64,000 nt of DNA, from positions 2,011 to 66,010 of the forward strand of contig NZ_BMHY01000005.1 in the NCBI RefSeq assembly GCF_014641555.1, read 5' to 3'. The translations under genes and the position numbers were made by a program. The notes under the pieces were generated by a model that searched no databases, was not told the DNA's origin, and saw nothing but the letters and a program-made list of their open reading frames with translations. Below, piece by piece: positions 10,515 to 21,004 of the stretch. This DNA comes from Paenibacillus radicis (ex Gao et al. 2016) (lineage in GTDB: Bacteria > Bacillota > Bacilli > Paenibacillales > Paenibacillaceae). The first letter of the stretch is position 1. Each line of letters begins with the position of its first letter.

Positions 10515-11867
10515 TTACGTATGATTTTTGATCTTCTCCGTAAGGTTCTGCAGTATTTTGTAAAGATCCTGGTCAATCTTCAATTGCTGGGTGATTTTCT
10601 CATGTGCATGAATAACTGTCGTATGGTCCCGCCCGCCGAATGCTTCGCCGATTTTCGGAAGTGAATAGTCGGTTAGTTCACGGGAGAGATACATCGCGAT
10701 TTGCCTCGGATACGCAACGGCTTTTGTCCGCTTGCGCGCTTTGAAGTCTTCCATACGCAGCCCGTAGAACTCTCCAACCTTTTGCTGGATGTCGTTCATC
10801 GTAATCATTTTCGGCCGGCTTGAGGGAATAATATCTTTAAGCGCTTCCGCGGCCAAATGCGAAGAAATATCCTGGTTGATCAGAGACGAATAGGCGACAA
10901 CGCGAATGAGCGCGCCCTCCAGCTCACGGATGTTCGTATCAATCTGATTGGCAATGTAGACCATCGCTTCATTCGGAATGTCGAGGTTTTCCGCTTTCGC
11001 TTTTTTGCGCAAAATAGCGATCCGTGTCTCCAGGTCAGGCGCCTGAATATCGGTGATAAGTCCCCATTCGAAGCGGGAACGCAGCCGTTCTTCCAAGGTC
11101 GGAATTTCTTTCGGCGTCCGGTCGCTGGAGATGACGATTTGCTTTCGTTCCTCATGCAGGGCGTTGAACGTGTGGAAAAACTCTTCCTGCGTTCCGTCCT
11201 TTCCGGCCAGAAATTGAATATCATCGATGAGCAGCACGTCGATATTGCGGTATTTGTTTCGGAAGCTTTCCCCGCGGTTGTCGCGAATCGCGTTAATGAA
11301 CTCGTTGGTGAATTTCTCGGACGAAATATACATGATTTTGGTGCTCGGATTATGATCCATAATATAATGTCCGATCGCGTGCATCAGATGCGTTTTGCCA
11401 AGTCCAACGCCGCCGTATAAAAACAGCGGATTGTAGGCTTTTGCCGGCGCTTCGGCGACGGCAAGCGACGCAGCGTGCGCAAAACGGTTGTTTGCGCCGA
11501 TGACGAACGTATCGAACGTATATTTGGGATTGAGCATATGGGAATGGCCTTCTTCATGTACAACAGGTGATTCAACGATTTTCGGAAAAATAGGGGCTGC
11601 CGCCTCCGGACTTCTCGCTTCTTCAATAGAGAAACGGACATCGACCTGCCGGCCTAAAAATTCGAAAAGCGTCGTGCGGATTAATTTTGTGTAACGGCCT
11701 TCCAGCCATTCCGCGGCAAAGGTTGTCGGTGCCGTAACTTCCAGCAGAGAGTCATCAACAAAAGAAGCTTTAGTCGCTTTGAACCAAGTATCAAAACTTG
11801 GCTTGCTAAGCTTCGTCTGGATGATTGACAACACTTGTTGCCATAAATCATAGGTATGGCTGTCCAC
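10515..11867 (-). CDS. dnaA: Chromosomal replication initiator DnaA
   Basis: AAA+ initiator that binds DnaA boxes and opens oriC; 450 aa from the start chosen here. Domain I begins [22 protein letters not shown]. Walker A is [10 protein letters not shown], Walker B is VLLIDDIQF, and the domain IV DNA-binding signature is [15 protein letters not shown]. The GTG at 11867 is preferred because AAGGAG lies 8 bases upstream; an in-frame GTG at 11876 would abut the ribosome site. It heads the leftward dnaA-dnaN-yaaA-recF-remB-gyrB block and is flanked on both sides by DnaA boxes, so autoregulation by DnaA is likely. Confidence 0.98.
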   Translation of the reverse strand: MDSHTYDLWQQVLSIIQTKLSKPSFDTWFKATKASFVDDSLLEVTAPTTFAAEWLEGRYTKLIRTTLFEFLGRQVDVRFSIEEARSPEAAAPIFPKIVESPVVHEEGHSHMLNPKYTFDTFVIGANNRFAHAASLAVAEAPAKAYNPLFLYGGVGLGKTHLMHAIGHYIMDHNPSTKIMYISSEKFTNEFINAIRDNRGESFRNKYRNIDVLLIDDIQFLAGKDGTQEEFFHTFNALHEERKQIVISSDRTPKEIPTLEERLRSRFEWGLITDIQAPDLETRIAILRKKAKAENLDIPNEAMVYIANQIDTNIRELEGALIRVVAYSSLINQDISSHLAAEALKDIIPSSRPKMITMNDIQQKVGEFYGLRMEDFKARKRTKAVAYPRQIAMYLSRELTDYSLPKIGEAFGGRDHTTVIHAHEKITQQLKIDQDLYKILQNLTEKIKNHT

Positions 11868-12013
11868 AGACGTCACTCCTTATCAAAAATCGCCCAGGCG
11901 GGCGCAGTTAAGCCAAAACATGTCGAAATAACCTTTATTAGAACGAATACATCCACAATATGCAGGATCATGAATGGAAGAGTTATAAATAGGGGATTGT
12001 TTTGTTCACAATC

Positions 12014-12280
12014 TTATCCACAGGTTGTTGATAAAAATGGGGATGGAATGATCATATCCACATCGAAAACATATTAATCATAGCAAAAGATGCCTTATAT
12101 TTCAACGAATTGCGGGATTTTATCCACATATTCAATAGCTTGTGTATAGAAGTTATGTACAACACTAGATATTGTTTATATCTTGTTACCATTTCGACAA
12201 GGTTCGCCTAAATACCTAAAAAATTATGCACATGTTATTAATTTGATAAGAATTCAGACCTATGCCTATTTTTATCCACA
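12014..12280. other. oriC DnaA-box cluster between dnaA and rpmH
   Basis: Three perfect TTATCCACA boxes lie at 12014-12022, 12120-12128 and 12272-12280. One-mismatch boxes lie at 12054-12062 (ATATCCACA) and 12224-12232 (TTATGCACA). All five are in the same orientation and the surrounding DNA is AT-rich. The position between dnaA and rpmH corresponds to the incA/incB region of Bacillus. Confidence 0.85.
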
Positions 12281-12303
12281 ATATTTGGCTGGGAAGCATC
12301 GGA

Positions 12304-12332
12304 TTGACTTTTTCCCCTTCGCGTGGTTTAAT
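12304..12332 (+). promoter_or_regulatory. Candidate sigma-A promoter of rpmH-rnpA
   Basis: TTGACT (12304-12309), 17 bases, TTTAAT (12327-12332), leading to a leader of roughly 100 bases before rpmH. It lies just right of the last DnaA box at 12272-12280. Confidence 0.5.
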
Positions 12333-12436
12333 AAAAAAAGCGTATTTTGTGCGAACGGTGATGTTTTCGGACTTGGACGAGGGCTGAATGCCGATCGTGA
12401 TATACAGGGAATATGTTGTACGGGAGGTGCAGAATA

Positions 12437-12571
12437 ATGAGACCTACATTTAGACCGAATGTTAGCAAACGCAGCAAAGTTCATGGCTTCCGCAAACGGA
12501 TGGCTTCGAAAAACGGACGTAAAGTTTTGGCGGCGCGTCGTCAAAGAGGAAGAAAAGTTCTTAGCGCATAA
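12437..12571 (+). CDS. rpmH: Ribosomal protein bL34
   Basis: 44-aa, very basic large-subunit protein starting [18 protein letters not shown] and ending RKVLSA, the standard bL34 length and layout. ATG 12437 follows GGGAGGTG. It is the first gene on the right side of oriC, divergent from dnaA, and is followed by a terminator that may reduce transcription into rnpA. Confidence 0.96.
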   Translation: MRPTFRPNVSKRSKVHGFRKRMASKNGRKVLAARRQRGRKVLSA

Positions 12572-12576
12572 GCAGA

Positions 12577-12603
12577 AGACCACGTCAGGTGGTCTTTTTT
12601 TTT
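12577..12603 (+). terminator. Terminator or attenuator between rpmH and rnpA
   Basis: 7-bp stem AGACCAC/GTGGTCT (12577-12583 and 12589-12595) followed by a run of nine T. It may set the ratio of L34 to RnpA message. Confidence 0.75.
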
Positions 12604-12719
12604 GCCCTGATGGCGATACTGCAGAGGATTGGGACAGAAAATCGGCATTTCAAGGATAAATAATAGCGAGCAAATGGATAGGCAAGTGAACCATGCAGGC
12701 AGGCGGAGGATTGGGAGTC

Positions 12720-13076
12720 GTGCAAAGAAAACTGCGTCTTAAAAACAGGGCGGACTTTAACCGGATCTATCGCTGGGGCAAGTCGTTTGCGAACGGCCAA
12801 TTCGTCGTTTACTGGTCCAGGCAGCCGGTGGCAGAACCGTTTCGGCTTGGGGTATCAGCCAGCAAGAAAATCGGCAATGCCGTCGTGCGCAATCGGATGC
12901 GCCGCGTTATTAAGGAAATCGTACGGTTGAATGGCGATAAAATCGTCCCTCATATCGATTTCATACTAATAGTAAGAAAACCAGCAGTGGACATGGAAAC
13001 GAAGCAGCTTGAAAAGAGCATTTTGCATGTGCTGAAAAAGGCAGGTTTATTGCGTAAGGAAGAGCGGTTTCATTGA
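12720..13076 (+). CDS. rnpA: Ribonuclease P protein component
   Basis: Protein subunit of RNase P, which trims tRNA 5' leaders. 118 aa from GTG 12720 (MQRKLRLKNRADFNRIYRWG). The conserved RNR motif (VVRNRMRRVIKEI) is in the middle. The GTG has GGAGG 10 bases upstream; the further upstream ATG at 12693 has no ribosome site and would add an unconserved tail. It stands between rpmH and yidC as usual. Confidence 0.95.
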   Translation: MQRKLRLKNRADFNRIYRWGKSFANGQFVVYWSRQPVAEPFRLGVSASKKIGNAVVRNRMRRVIKEIVRLNGDKIVPHIDFILIVRKPAVDMETKQLEKSILHVLKKAGLLRKEERFH

Positions 13077-13144
13077 AGCCGGACAAGGAAAGAGCACTGT
13101 TTCTTTGTCCTATAAATTATGGTATAGTTTAAAAGATCAGAAAG

Positions 13145-13181
13145 TGTAGGCTTGGGCAAGTTGTGAGCCTGCAATTTTTTT
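13145..13181 (+). terminator. Terminator-like hairpin in front of yidC
   Basis: An 8-bp stem (13145-13152 with 13166-13173, one G-T pair) and 13-base loop, followed by seven T (13175-13181). It is 34 bases before the yidC start. It may end the rpmH-rnpA transcript or act as a yidC leader attenuator. A TATAGT at 13123-13128 upstream could be a -10 element, with only a weak -35. Confidence 0.6.
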
Positions 13182-13214
13182 GGTGAACGCATTGGCCTTC
13201 AGAGAGGAGATTTC

Positions 13215-13994
13215 ATGTTGGTTCGGAAAGTTAACCGCAAATGGCTAATAGTTCTCGGCCTCGTGCTTATGGTTGTACTGCTCGCTGGATGCGGCGGTCA
13301 AATTAACCAGACGACAAGCACGGAAGATTTGCAGAACGGGAACTTCTGGCAAAAGAATGTTGTGTACTATTTTGCGCTGACCCTTGATACGTTCGCGGAT
13401 TGGTTCCATGGCTCATACGGCCTGGCTATTCTGTTGATTACGATAATTGTAAGGACAGCCATCTTGCCACTAACGCTGAAGCAGTATCGCAGCTCCAAAG
13501 CGATGCAGGCCCTGCAGCCGCAAATGGCCGAAATTAAGAAAAAGTACAAGGATAATCCGCAGAAGCAGCAGGAAGAAACCATGAAGCTGTTCCAACAGCA
13601 CAAGGTGAATCCGATGGCAGGCTGTTTGCCGCTTATCGTGCAGATGCCGGTGTTCATCGCGCTGTATAATGCAATTTATATGAACCAAGAGGTTCGCACG
13701 CATGAATTTTTGGGCTTGGAGCTCGGGGAGCCGGGACCATGGTACATACTTCCGCTGATTGCGGCGGCAACGACCTTTATCCAATCCAAAATGATGCAAA
13801 AACAACAAACGCAGACGATGCCAGGTATGGGTATGATGCTGGCGATATTCCCAGTGCTGATTTTTGTAATGGCACTGAATTTCCCGTCGGCGTTGCCGTT
13901 GTACTGGATTTTCTCTAACATCTACACAATTGTTCAAAACTACTTCCTGTACGTTCGTTCATCTGACAAGGGTAAGGAGGCCCTCGCGAAATGA
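13215..13994 (+). CDS. yidC: Membrane protein insertase YidC/SpoIIIJ
   Basis: Oxa1-family insertase that places proteins in the cytoplasmic membrane; in sporulating Bacillus SpoIIIJ is also needed for forespore sigma-G activity. 259 aa. A lipoprotein signal ends at LLAGC (Cys about 26). The periplasmic-side segment is short, as in Gram-positive YidC, and the membrane core holds the conserved Arg in TIIVRTAILPL. The ATG at 13215 follows GAGAGGAG. It overlaps jag by 4 bases, so the two are translated together. Confidence 0.95.
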   Translation: MLVRKVNRKWLIVLGLVLMVVLLAGCGGQINQTTSTEDLQNGNFWQKNVVYYFALTLDTFADWFHGSYGLAILLITIIVRTAILPLTLKQYRSSKAMQALQPQMAEIKKKYKDNPQKQQEETMKLFQQHKVNPMAGCLPLIVQMPVFIALYNAIYMNQEVRTHEFLGLELGEPGPWYILPLIAAATTFIQSKMMQKQQTQTMPGMGMMLAIFPVLIFVMALNFPSALPLYWIFSNIYTIVQNYFLYVRSSDKGKEALAK

Positions 13995-14638
13995 AGAAAA
14001 TCGTAGTATCAGGGAAAACGATTGAAGATGCGGTACGTAGCGGTTTGGCGCAATGGAATGTAACCGAGGAACGTGTGAAGGTATCGGTCCTGGAGCAGCC
14101 GGCAAGAGGGTTGTTCGGGTTAGGGCTGATTGGCGTGAAAGAAGCGAAAGTCGAACTGGAGCTTATACCTGATCCAACGAATGAAGCCGAACAGTTTCTT
14201 CTTGAAGTGGCAAGTGCGATGGGACTATCGGTCACCGTTGAACGGAAACAAACGAGAGAAGGAACGCAGCTGTCCATTTCGGGCGGGGGCGATCTCGGCA
14301 TGCTGATTGGACGCCGCGGGCAAACGCTCGATGCGTTGCAGTACTTGGTTAATATTGTTGCAAATCGTTACTCCGATTCCCATCTGAGAATCGTACTTGA
14401 TGCTGAAGATTTTCGCGAGCGGCGCCGCAAGACGCTGGAGGAATTATCGGAGAGGCTGGCCGGCAGAGTCATCCGCACGAGGAAAGAGGTCGTGCTGGAG
14501 CCGATGTCGCCGCATGAGCGGAAGGTTATCCATTCGCAATTGCAAAACCATCCGAGGGTGAAAACCTACAGCAAGGGCGATGAGCCAAACCGGCGCGTCG
14601 TCATTGCCTTGAAGGAAAAGAGCAGTATAGCTGAATGA
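13991..14638 (+). CDS. jag: RNA-binding protein Jag/KhpB
   Basis: 215 aa with three parts: an N-terminal Jag domain (KIVVSGKTIEDAVRSGLAQW), a KH domain with the GxxG-type loop GRRGQTLDALQYL (about residues 105-125), and a C-terminal R3H domain (RKVIHSQLQNHPRVKTYSKG). Jag/KhpB is an RNA-binding partner encoded beside yidC and affects cell elongation in some Gram-positives. The ATG overlaps the yidC stop by 4 bases. Confidence 0.93.
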   Translation: MKKIVVSGKTIEDAVRSGLAQWNVTEERVKVSVLEQPARGLFGLGLIGVKEAKVELELIPDPTNEAEQFLLEVASAMGLSVTVERKQTREGTQLSISGGGDLGMLIGRRGQTLDALQYLVNIVANRYSDSHLRIVLDAEDFRERRRKTLEELSERLAGRVIRTRKEVVLEPMSPHERKVIHSQLQNHPRVKTYSKGDEPNRRVVIALKEKSSIAE

Positions 14639-14703
14639 CATCGATTCGCAGCAATGGCTACTATGGTCATTGCTGTTTTTCCATTTGAGAGGTGCTGAAA
14701 CAC

Positions 14704-16083
14704 GTGATATATGATACGATAGCCGCAATTTCGACGGCAGTTGGAGAAGGCGGCATAGCCATAATACGGATTAGCGGACCGGATGCGATCGAGGCGACAG
14801 CACGAATATTCCGTTCGCGAATCGATTTGCGTGAGGCCGAATCGCATACGCTGCATTACGGGCATATAGCAGATCCAAAAACGGGGGAGCAGGTCGAGGA
14901 AGTTATTGTAACCTTGATGCGCGGTCCAAGATCGTTTACGGCAGAGGATGTTGTAGAGATCAATGCCCATGGCGGTGTCGTTGCGGTGAAGAAGGTGCTG
15001 GACGTCGTTCTGCTGCAGGATGGGCTGCGGCTTGCTGAGCCTGGGGAATTCACCAAACGGGCGTTTCTGAACGGCAGAATCGACCTCATGCAGGCTGAGG
15101 CTGTTATTGACTTAATCCGTTCCAAATCGGACCGCGCTTTTTCAGTGGCCCGCAAGCAAGCTGAAGGAACATTGTCTAAGCGGATTAAGGCGCTTCGGCA
15201 GACCGTTATTGAATTGCTGGCGCATATTGAAGTAAACATTGATTATCCTGAGCATGATGTTGAGGATTTAACAAGTGCTTATATTCGTGAGCAAAGCGAT
15301 AAAGCGCTGGATGAGATCGGCAAGCTGTTAAAAACGGCAAACGAAGGCAAAATATTAAGAGAAGGTATTATGACGGCGATTGTAGGGCGGCCGAATGTGG
15401 GCAAGTCTTCGCTGCTGAACATGCTGGCACAAGAAAATAAGGCGATCGTAACCGACATTCCGGGGACGACGCGTGATGTTATAGAGGAATATGTAACGCT
15501 TGGTCCGATTCCATTGCGACTGCTTGATACGGCAGGCATTCGTGAAACGAATGATGTAGTGGAGAAGATTGGTGTTGAACGTTCCCACACGGCGCTAGAG
15601 GAAGCCGACCTGATTCTGTTCGTTCTGAATTATAATGAAGAAATGCATGAGGATGACCGGTTGCTGCTGGAGAAGATGGCGGATCGTCCGGTTATCATCA
15701 TTATTAATAAAATGGATTTGAGCGGCAAGCTGGATATGGATGAAGTCGAGCGGCTGTGCAAGCCGGAATCGATCGTTCGTATGTCTGTGCTGGAGGAAGA
15801 GGGTCTCGATCTGCTGGAGAAAACGATCAGCACGATGTTTTTCGAAGGTCAGCTTGATTCAGGCGATTTGACATATGTCAGCAATGTTCGGCATATTTCT
15901 TTGCTGAAGCGGGCGCAGCAGTCGCTTGGGGATGCGATTGAAGCGACCCATTCCGGAATTCCAATCGATCTGATCCAGATTGATGTGCGATCCGCGTGGG
16001 AGTCATTGGGTGAAATTCTGGGGGATGAGGTAGGCGATTCGCTAATCGACCAAATCTTCTCGCAGTTTTGTTTGGGCAAGTAA
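14704..16083 (+). CDS. mnmE: tRNA modification GTPase MnmE
   Basis: GTPase that, with MnmG, installs the cmnm5 group at wobble uridine 34 of certain tRNAs. About 459 aa. An N-terminal tetrahydrofolate-binding domain starts [19 protein letters not shown]. The G domain motifs are [22 protein letters not shown] and NKMD. The C-terminal FCLGK carries the catalytic Cys. GTG 14704 is preferred because GAGAGG precedes it and the product then starts like its family; the in-frame GTG at 14692 overlaps that ribosome site. Confidence 0.96.
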   Translation: MIYDTIAAISTAVGEGGIAIIRISGPDAIEATARIFRSRIDLREAESHTLHYGHIADPKTGEQVEEVIVTLMRGPRSFTAEDVVEINAHGGVVAVKKVLDVVLLQDGLRLAEPGEFTKRAFLNGRIDLMQAEAVIDLIRSKSDRAFSVARKQAEGTLSKRIKALRQTVIELLAHIEVNIDYPEHDVEDLTSAYIREQSDKALDEIGKLLKTANEGKILREGIMTAIVGRPNVGKSSLLNMLAQENKAIVTDIPGTTRDVIEEYVTLGPIPLRLLDTAGIRETNDVVEKIGVERSHTALEEADLILFVLNYNEEMHEDDRLLLEKMADRPVIIIINKMDLSGKLDMDEVERLCKPESIVRMSVLEEEGLDLLEKTISTMFFEGQLDSGDLTYVSNVRHISLLKRAQQSLGDAIEATHSGIPIDLIQIDVRSAWESLGEILGDEVGDSLIDQIFSQFCLGK

Positions 16084-16109
16084 GGCAGCTAGGAAGTGGA
16101 GGGATAGAG

Positions 16110-17996
16110 ATGAATTACGAAGCTGGACAATATGATGTTATCGTCGTGGGCGCGGGGCATGCCGGAAGTGAAGCAGCACTAGCTGCTGCGCGAATGGGCT
16201 GTGAAACGCTGCTGCTCACGATTAATCTGGATATGGTCGCATTCATGCCGTGCAATCCTTCGATTGGCGGACCTGCAAAAGGGCATGTCGTACGTGAGGT
16301 TGATGCGCTTGGCGGTGAAATGGGACGGAACATCGATAAGACATTTATTCAAATGCGGATGCTGAATACAGGCAAAGGACCTGCGGTACATGCTCTTCGG
16401 GCGCAAGCCGATAAATTCGCCTATCAGCATGAAATGAAGAAGACGATTGAGGAAACTGACCATCTGACGCTTCGTCAGGGTATGGCGGAGGAACTCATTG
16501 TGGAAGACGGCAAGGTTGTCGGTATCGTGACGAGCACAGGCGCGATTTACCGTGCCAAAGCCGTAGTTATTACGACGGGCACTTACTTGCGCGGCAAGAT
16601 CATTATGGGCGAACTGATGTACCAGAGCGGCCCGAACAATCAGCAGCCGTCCCTTAAGCTGTCGGCAAGCTTGAAGGAGCAAGGGTTCGACTTGGTCCGA
16701 TTCAAGACGGGAACGCCGCCGCGCGTGCATAAGGATTCGATTGACTTTTCTAAGACGGAAATTCAACCGGGCGACGACAATCCGAAGTTTTTCTCGTATG
16801 AGACCGTTTCTTCCGATAATGAGCAGCTGCCTTGCTGGTTGACGTACACGTCGGAGAAAACGCATCAAATTATTAACGATAATTTGCACCGGGCGCCGAT
16901 GTTCTCAGGAGCAATTGAGGGAACAGGTCCTCGTTATTGCCCATCCATTGAAGATAAAATCGTACGCTTTGCCGATAAACCGAAACATCAGATTTTTCTA
17001 GAGCCGGAAGGCAAAAATACGTCTGAATATTATGTACAAGGCTTATCCACAAGCATGCCGGAAGATGTACAGCTTGGGATTTTACGTTCTATCCCAGGAT
17101 TGGAAAAAGTTGAGATGATGCGTAACGGTTATGCCATCGAGTATGATGCCGTGAAGCCGACGCAGCTTTGGCCATCCCTGGAGACAAAGCTCGTTGACGG
17201 GTTATTCACAGCTGGACAAATCAACGGCACCTCTGGTTATGAGGAAGCTGCTGGACAAGGTGTTATTGCCGGTATCAATGCTGCACGTAAAGTGCAAGGG
17301 AAAGAGCCTGTTATTATCGAGCGTTCCCAAGGCTATATTGGTGTGATGATCGATGATCTGGTGACAAAAGGAACTAGTGATCCATATCGCCTGCTGACAT
17401 CGCGCGCTGAATACCGCTTGCTGCTTCGTCACGATAATGCAGACTTGCGTCTTACGCCAATGGGTTATGAAATTGGTCTGATTTCGAAAGAACGTTATCA
17501 AGCTTTCTTAAATAAGAAGGAGCTTGTTGCCCAAGAAGTGGAGCGGCTGCGGACGACAAAAATCCGTCCCGATGCTGCGGAAGCAATGCTGGTGGCTGCA
17601 AACTCAGCGATTACGAATAATAGCATTGATGCGATGACCTTGCTTCGCCGTCCTGAAATTACGTATGGCATGCTGGAGAAGCTGTCGCCTTCGGAATTGC
17701 CATTGACGGATGAGATGAAGGAGCAAGTCGAAATTCAAATCAAGTACGCGGGTTATATTGAGAAGCAATTGATTCAGGTAGAGCGTTTGAACAAAATGGA
17801 GAAGAAAAAGATACCGGACGACATCGACTATTCCGATGTTCATGGTCTTGCTTCTGAAGCGAAACAAAAGCTGGCATCTATTCGTCCGTTGTCGATTGGC
17901 CAGGCTTCGCGTATCGCAGGAGTAACGCCAGCGGATATCTCCATTCTGATTGTCTACTTGGAGCATTATAATCGCGTTATCGCGGCGAGAGGATAA
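16110..17996 (+). CDS. mnmG: tRNA uridine-5-carboxymethylaminomethyl modification enzyme MnmG
   Basis: FAD-dependent partner of MnmE; 628 aa. The FAD-binding GxGxxG motif is [17 protein letters not shown], and the family signature [12 protein letters not shown] follows. The C-terminal helical region ends [14 protein letters not shown]. The start is ATG 16110 after GTGGAGGG. It follows mnmE by 26 bases and precedes rsmG, the conserved gid order near oriC. Confidence 0.97.
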   Translation: MNYEAGQYDVIVVGAGHAGSEAALAAARMGCETLLLTINLDMVAFMPCNPSIGGPAKGHVVREVDALGGEMGRNIDKTFIQMRMLNTGKGPAVHALRAQADKFAYQHEMKKTIEETDHLTLRQGMAEELIVEDGKVVGIVTSTGAIYRAKAVVITTGTYLRGKIIMGELMYQSGPNNQQPSLKLSASLKEQGFDLVRFKTGTPPRVHKDSIDFSKTEIQPGDDNPKFFSYETVSSDNEQLPCWLTYTSEKTHQIINDNLHRAPMFSGAIEGTGPRYCPSIEDKIVRFADKPKHQIFLEPEGKNTSEYYVQGLSTSMPEDVQLGILRSIPGLEKVEMMRNGYAIEYDAVKPTQLWPSLETKLVDGLFTAGQINGTSGYEEAAGQGVIAGINAARKVQGKEPVIIERSQGYIGVMIDDLVTKGTSDPYRLLTSRAEYRLLLRHDNADLRLTPMGYEIGLISKERYQAFLNKKELVAQEVERLRTTKIRPDAAEAMLVAANSAITNNSIDAMTLLRRPEITYGMLEKLSPSELPLTDEMKEQVEIQIKYAGYIEKQLIQVERLNKMEKKKIPDDIDYSDVHGLASEAKQKLASIRPLSIGQASRIAGVTPADISILIVYLEHYNRVIAARG

Positions 17997-18005
17997 CGAT
18001 AACGA

Positions 18006-18728
18006 ATGGAAGAGACGCATAAATGGTTTACGCAGCTGATGGAGGAGAAGGGGATAACGGTATCGCCTCGTCAGCTGGAGCAATTCGATACGTATCACCG
18101 GTTACTGGCCGAGTGGAATGAACGAATGAATTTGACTGGCATTACGGAGAGAGACGCAGTATATGAGAAGCATTTCTATGATTCGATATCACTCTCCTTT
18201 TTCGTCAATATCAATGAAGCGGGCAGCTTGGCAGATATCGGATCGGGTGCAGGGTTCCCAAGCATTCCGTTGAAAATCTGTTTTCCACATTTGAAAGTGG
18301 TCATCGTAGACTCCTTGAATAAACGCATTCAGTTTTTGAGCCATCTGGTTGAACAGTTAGGGTTAACCGACGTGGAATGCGTTCATGGAAGAGCAGAGGA
18401 TTTGGCTAGATTGCCGAAGCACCGCGATCAATATGATATCGTTACAGCAAGAGCTGTTGCGCGGTTGAATGTGCTGAATGAGTTTTGCCTGCCTTTTGTG
18501 CGCAAGCATGGAACGTTTGCTGCGATGAAAGGCGCGCAGAGCGGAGAAGAAGTTCGGGAGGCTGCAGTTAGTCTTCGTGAATTGAAGGGGAAGATTCGTG
18601 CAGAGCATGACTTCAAGCTTCCTTTCGAACAATCCGAACGTCATATCGTTCTGATTGAGAAGCTAGATTCGACGCCAAAGAAATATCCGCGTAAGGCGGG
18701 TACGCCCATTAAACAGCCTATTATTTAA
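18006..18728 (+). CDS. rsmG: 16S rRNA (guanine-527-N7)-methyltransferase RsmG
   Basis: SAM-dependent methyltransferase of 240 aa that modifies G527 of 16S rRNA; loss gives low-level streptomycin resistance in several bacteria. The SAM-binding motif is DIGSGAGFPSIPLKI, followed by VDSLNKRIQFL and TARAVARL. The ATG at 18006 is 9 bases after mnmG. The gene is followed by a terminator that contains a parS site. Confidence 0.95.
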   Translation: MEETHKWFTQLMEEKGITVSPRQLEQFDTYHRLLAEWNERMNLTGITERDAVYEKHFYDSISLSFFVNINEAGSLADIGSGAGFPSIPLKICFPHLKVVIVDSLNKRIQFLSHLVEQLGLTDVECVHGRAEDLARLPKHRDQYDIVTARAVARLNVLNEFCLPFVRKHGTFAAMKGAQSGEEVREAAVSLRELKGKIRAEHDFKLPFEQSERHIVLIEKLDSTPKKYPRKAGTPIKQPII

Positions 18729-18748
18729 TAGATAAAAGAAGTAGAGAG

Positions 18749-18792
18749 AAGAGAGCGATGTTTCACGTGGAACATCGCTCTCTTTATTTTTT
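18749..18792 (+). terminator. rsmG terminator whose stem-loop contains parS
   Basis: A long palindrome: arms 18749-18762 and 18771-18784 pair fully, then T-rich DNA follows (18783-18792). The eight central bases carry the CACGTG core of the parS site. Confidence 0.8.
18759..18774. promoter_or_regulatory. parS site (ParB binding)
   Basis: TGTTTCACGTGGAACA is the exact reverse complement of TGTTCCACGTGAAACA, a Bacillus parS variant. ParB loads here and spreads, directing origin segregation and SMC recruitment. It lies about 6.5 kb from the dnaA side of oriC. Confidence 0.92.
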
Positions 18793-19226
18793 ATAATTTG
18801 CATTATTTTCTTTAGGTGAATGATGCAGTGTGATTTCTGACTAGTTATTTGGTATGATTTCGGCGATAAATCCAGTTGTTATAGGATGTCAAGCAGGAAA
18901 TGAGTGGATACAGGTCGAATTTTTAAAGAGCAGGCATGAACGGTGTTGCCGTCTACCGTAGGCGGAGTTGAGTTTACGTTGGAAATAGAAGCGAATGCAT
19001 AATCGGGATTCGAAGAAACTCCCAAACACCGTCAGTTAGCTTTGTTTCTGTAAACAGGTTCTGTACATAGTTGCTGTTAGTGGGTTTTGGTCTCAGCAGT
19101 ATTGATTGGATACTCTTATACGTATAAAATAGGATAAGAGCTCATTCCATTGTTGGGGCGGTATAACATCTTTGAAACGATAATCTCGAAGGGGATTCGT
19201 TTCGTGATCGGGTGATAGTAGATACG
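18793..19226. other. Intergenic region upstream of noc
   Basis: About 430 bases with no plausible reading frame. The right end holds a candidate noc promoter (19102-19130). No recognised riboswitch, RNA gene or Noc-binding palindrome was found. Confidence 0.4.
19102..19130 (+). promoter_or_regulatory. Candidate promoter of noc
   Basis: TTGATT (19102-19107), 17 bases, TAAAAT (19125-19130), about 96 bases before the noc start. Confidence 0.45.
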
Positions 19227-20048
19227 ATGAAAGAACAACTTTCCCGTTTGTTTGGTCTGAATGACCAGCGCAATGGACAAGAAGAAGTTAGGCAAATTCC
19301 AGTTAATGAAATTGATACGAGTCCGTTTCAGCCAAGAACGGTTTTTGATGATGACCGTATTGAGGAATTATGTCAAACGATTAAGACACATGGCGTTATT
19401 CAACCTATAGTCGTTCGTCTTCGCAATAACCGTTATGAGATTATTGCCGGCGAGCGTCGTTGGCGTGCGGTTACGAAGCTGGGTCACGAAACAATTCCGG
19501 CTATTATTCGGGAGTTTAACGATTCACAGACCGCTTCCATTGCTTTAATCGAGAATTTGCAACGTGAGAACTTGACGGCGATTGAGGAAGCGATTGCTTA
19601 TCAGAAGCTGATTGAGCTTCATCAATTGACGCAAGAGAGTCTGGCACAGCGTCTTGGCAAGAGTCAGTCGACGATTGCGAATAAACTGCGTTTGTTGGCG
19701 CTTAGCGATACGATTAAAGGTGCTTTAATGGAAAGAAAGATTACCGAGAGACATGCTAGAGCGCTGCTTTCTTTGGATACCGAACAATTGCAGCATCAGG
19801 TGCTGGAGGAAATCATTGCTAAGGACTTAAACGTCAAACAAACCGAAGTACGCATTGCTTTTTTGAAGGAATCATCTAAAATGAAGAAAGCGAAACGTAT
19901 TTCCTTTACAAAGGATGTGCGTTTGGCTGTAAATACAATTCGTCAATCGATTGAAATGGTCGTTGGATCGGGATTGCCGATTAAGACGAATGAAAAAGAT
20001 CATGGCGATCATTATGAAATCGTCATTCAAATTCCGAAGCGACAATAA
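19227..20048 (+). CDS. noc: Nucleoid occlusion protein Noc
   Basis: ParB-family CTPase-like DNA-binding protein that keeps the division septum off the nucleoid; 273 aa from ATG 19227. The start [11 protein letters not shown] is the short amphipathic helix through which Noc binds membrane. The ParB core has GERRWRAV (GERR motif) and ENLQREN; the helix-turn-helix is [31 protein letters not shown] stands 10 bases before the ATG. It resembles Noc more than Spo0J in its start and C-terminus, and its place after rsmG matches. Confidence 0.92.
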   Translation: MKEQLSRLFGLNDQRNGQEEVRQIPVNEIDTSPFQPRTVFDDDRIEELCQTIKTHGVIQPIVVRLRNNRYEIIAGERRWRAVTKLGHETIPAIIREFNDSQTASIALIENLQRENLTAIEEAIAYQKLIELHQLTQESLAQRLGKSQSTIANKLRLLALSDTIKGALMERKITERHARALLSLDTEQLQHQVLEEIIAKDLNVKQTEVRIAFLKESSKMKKAKRISFTKDVRLAVNTIRQSIEMVVGSGLPIKTNEKDHGDHYEIVIQIPKRQ

Positions 20049-20230
20049 AGAGGTTTCTCTTATATTAGCGTTGGAAAACGCTCCAAAAAGCCGTCCTCAA
20101 CTAGAGGGCGGCGAATCCATTTGTACAACAATAGGTTGATAGATTGCCTGGCAGCATGGGTAATAGGCAGGCAGGGACAGCAGGGCTTCACACATCTAAT
20201 AAAGTTTGCTAGGGGCAGAGGTGAAAACGC

Positions 20231-20984
<754 letters not shown>

Positions 20985-21004
<20 letters not shown>

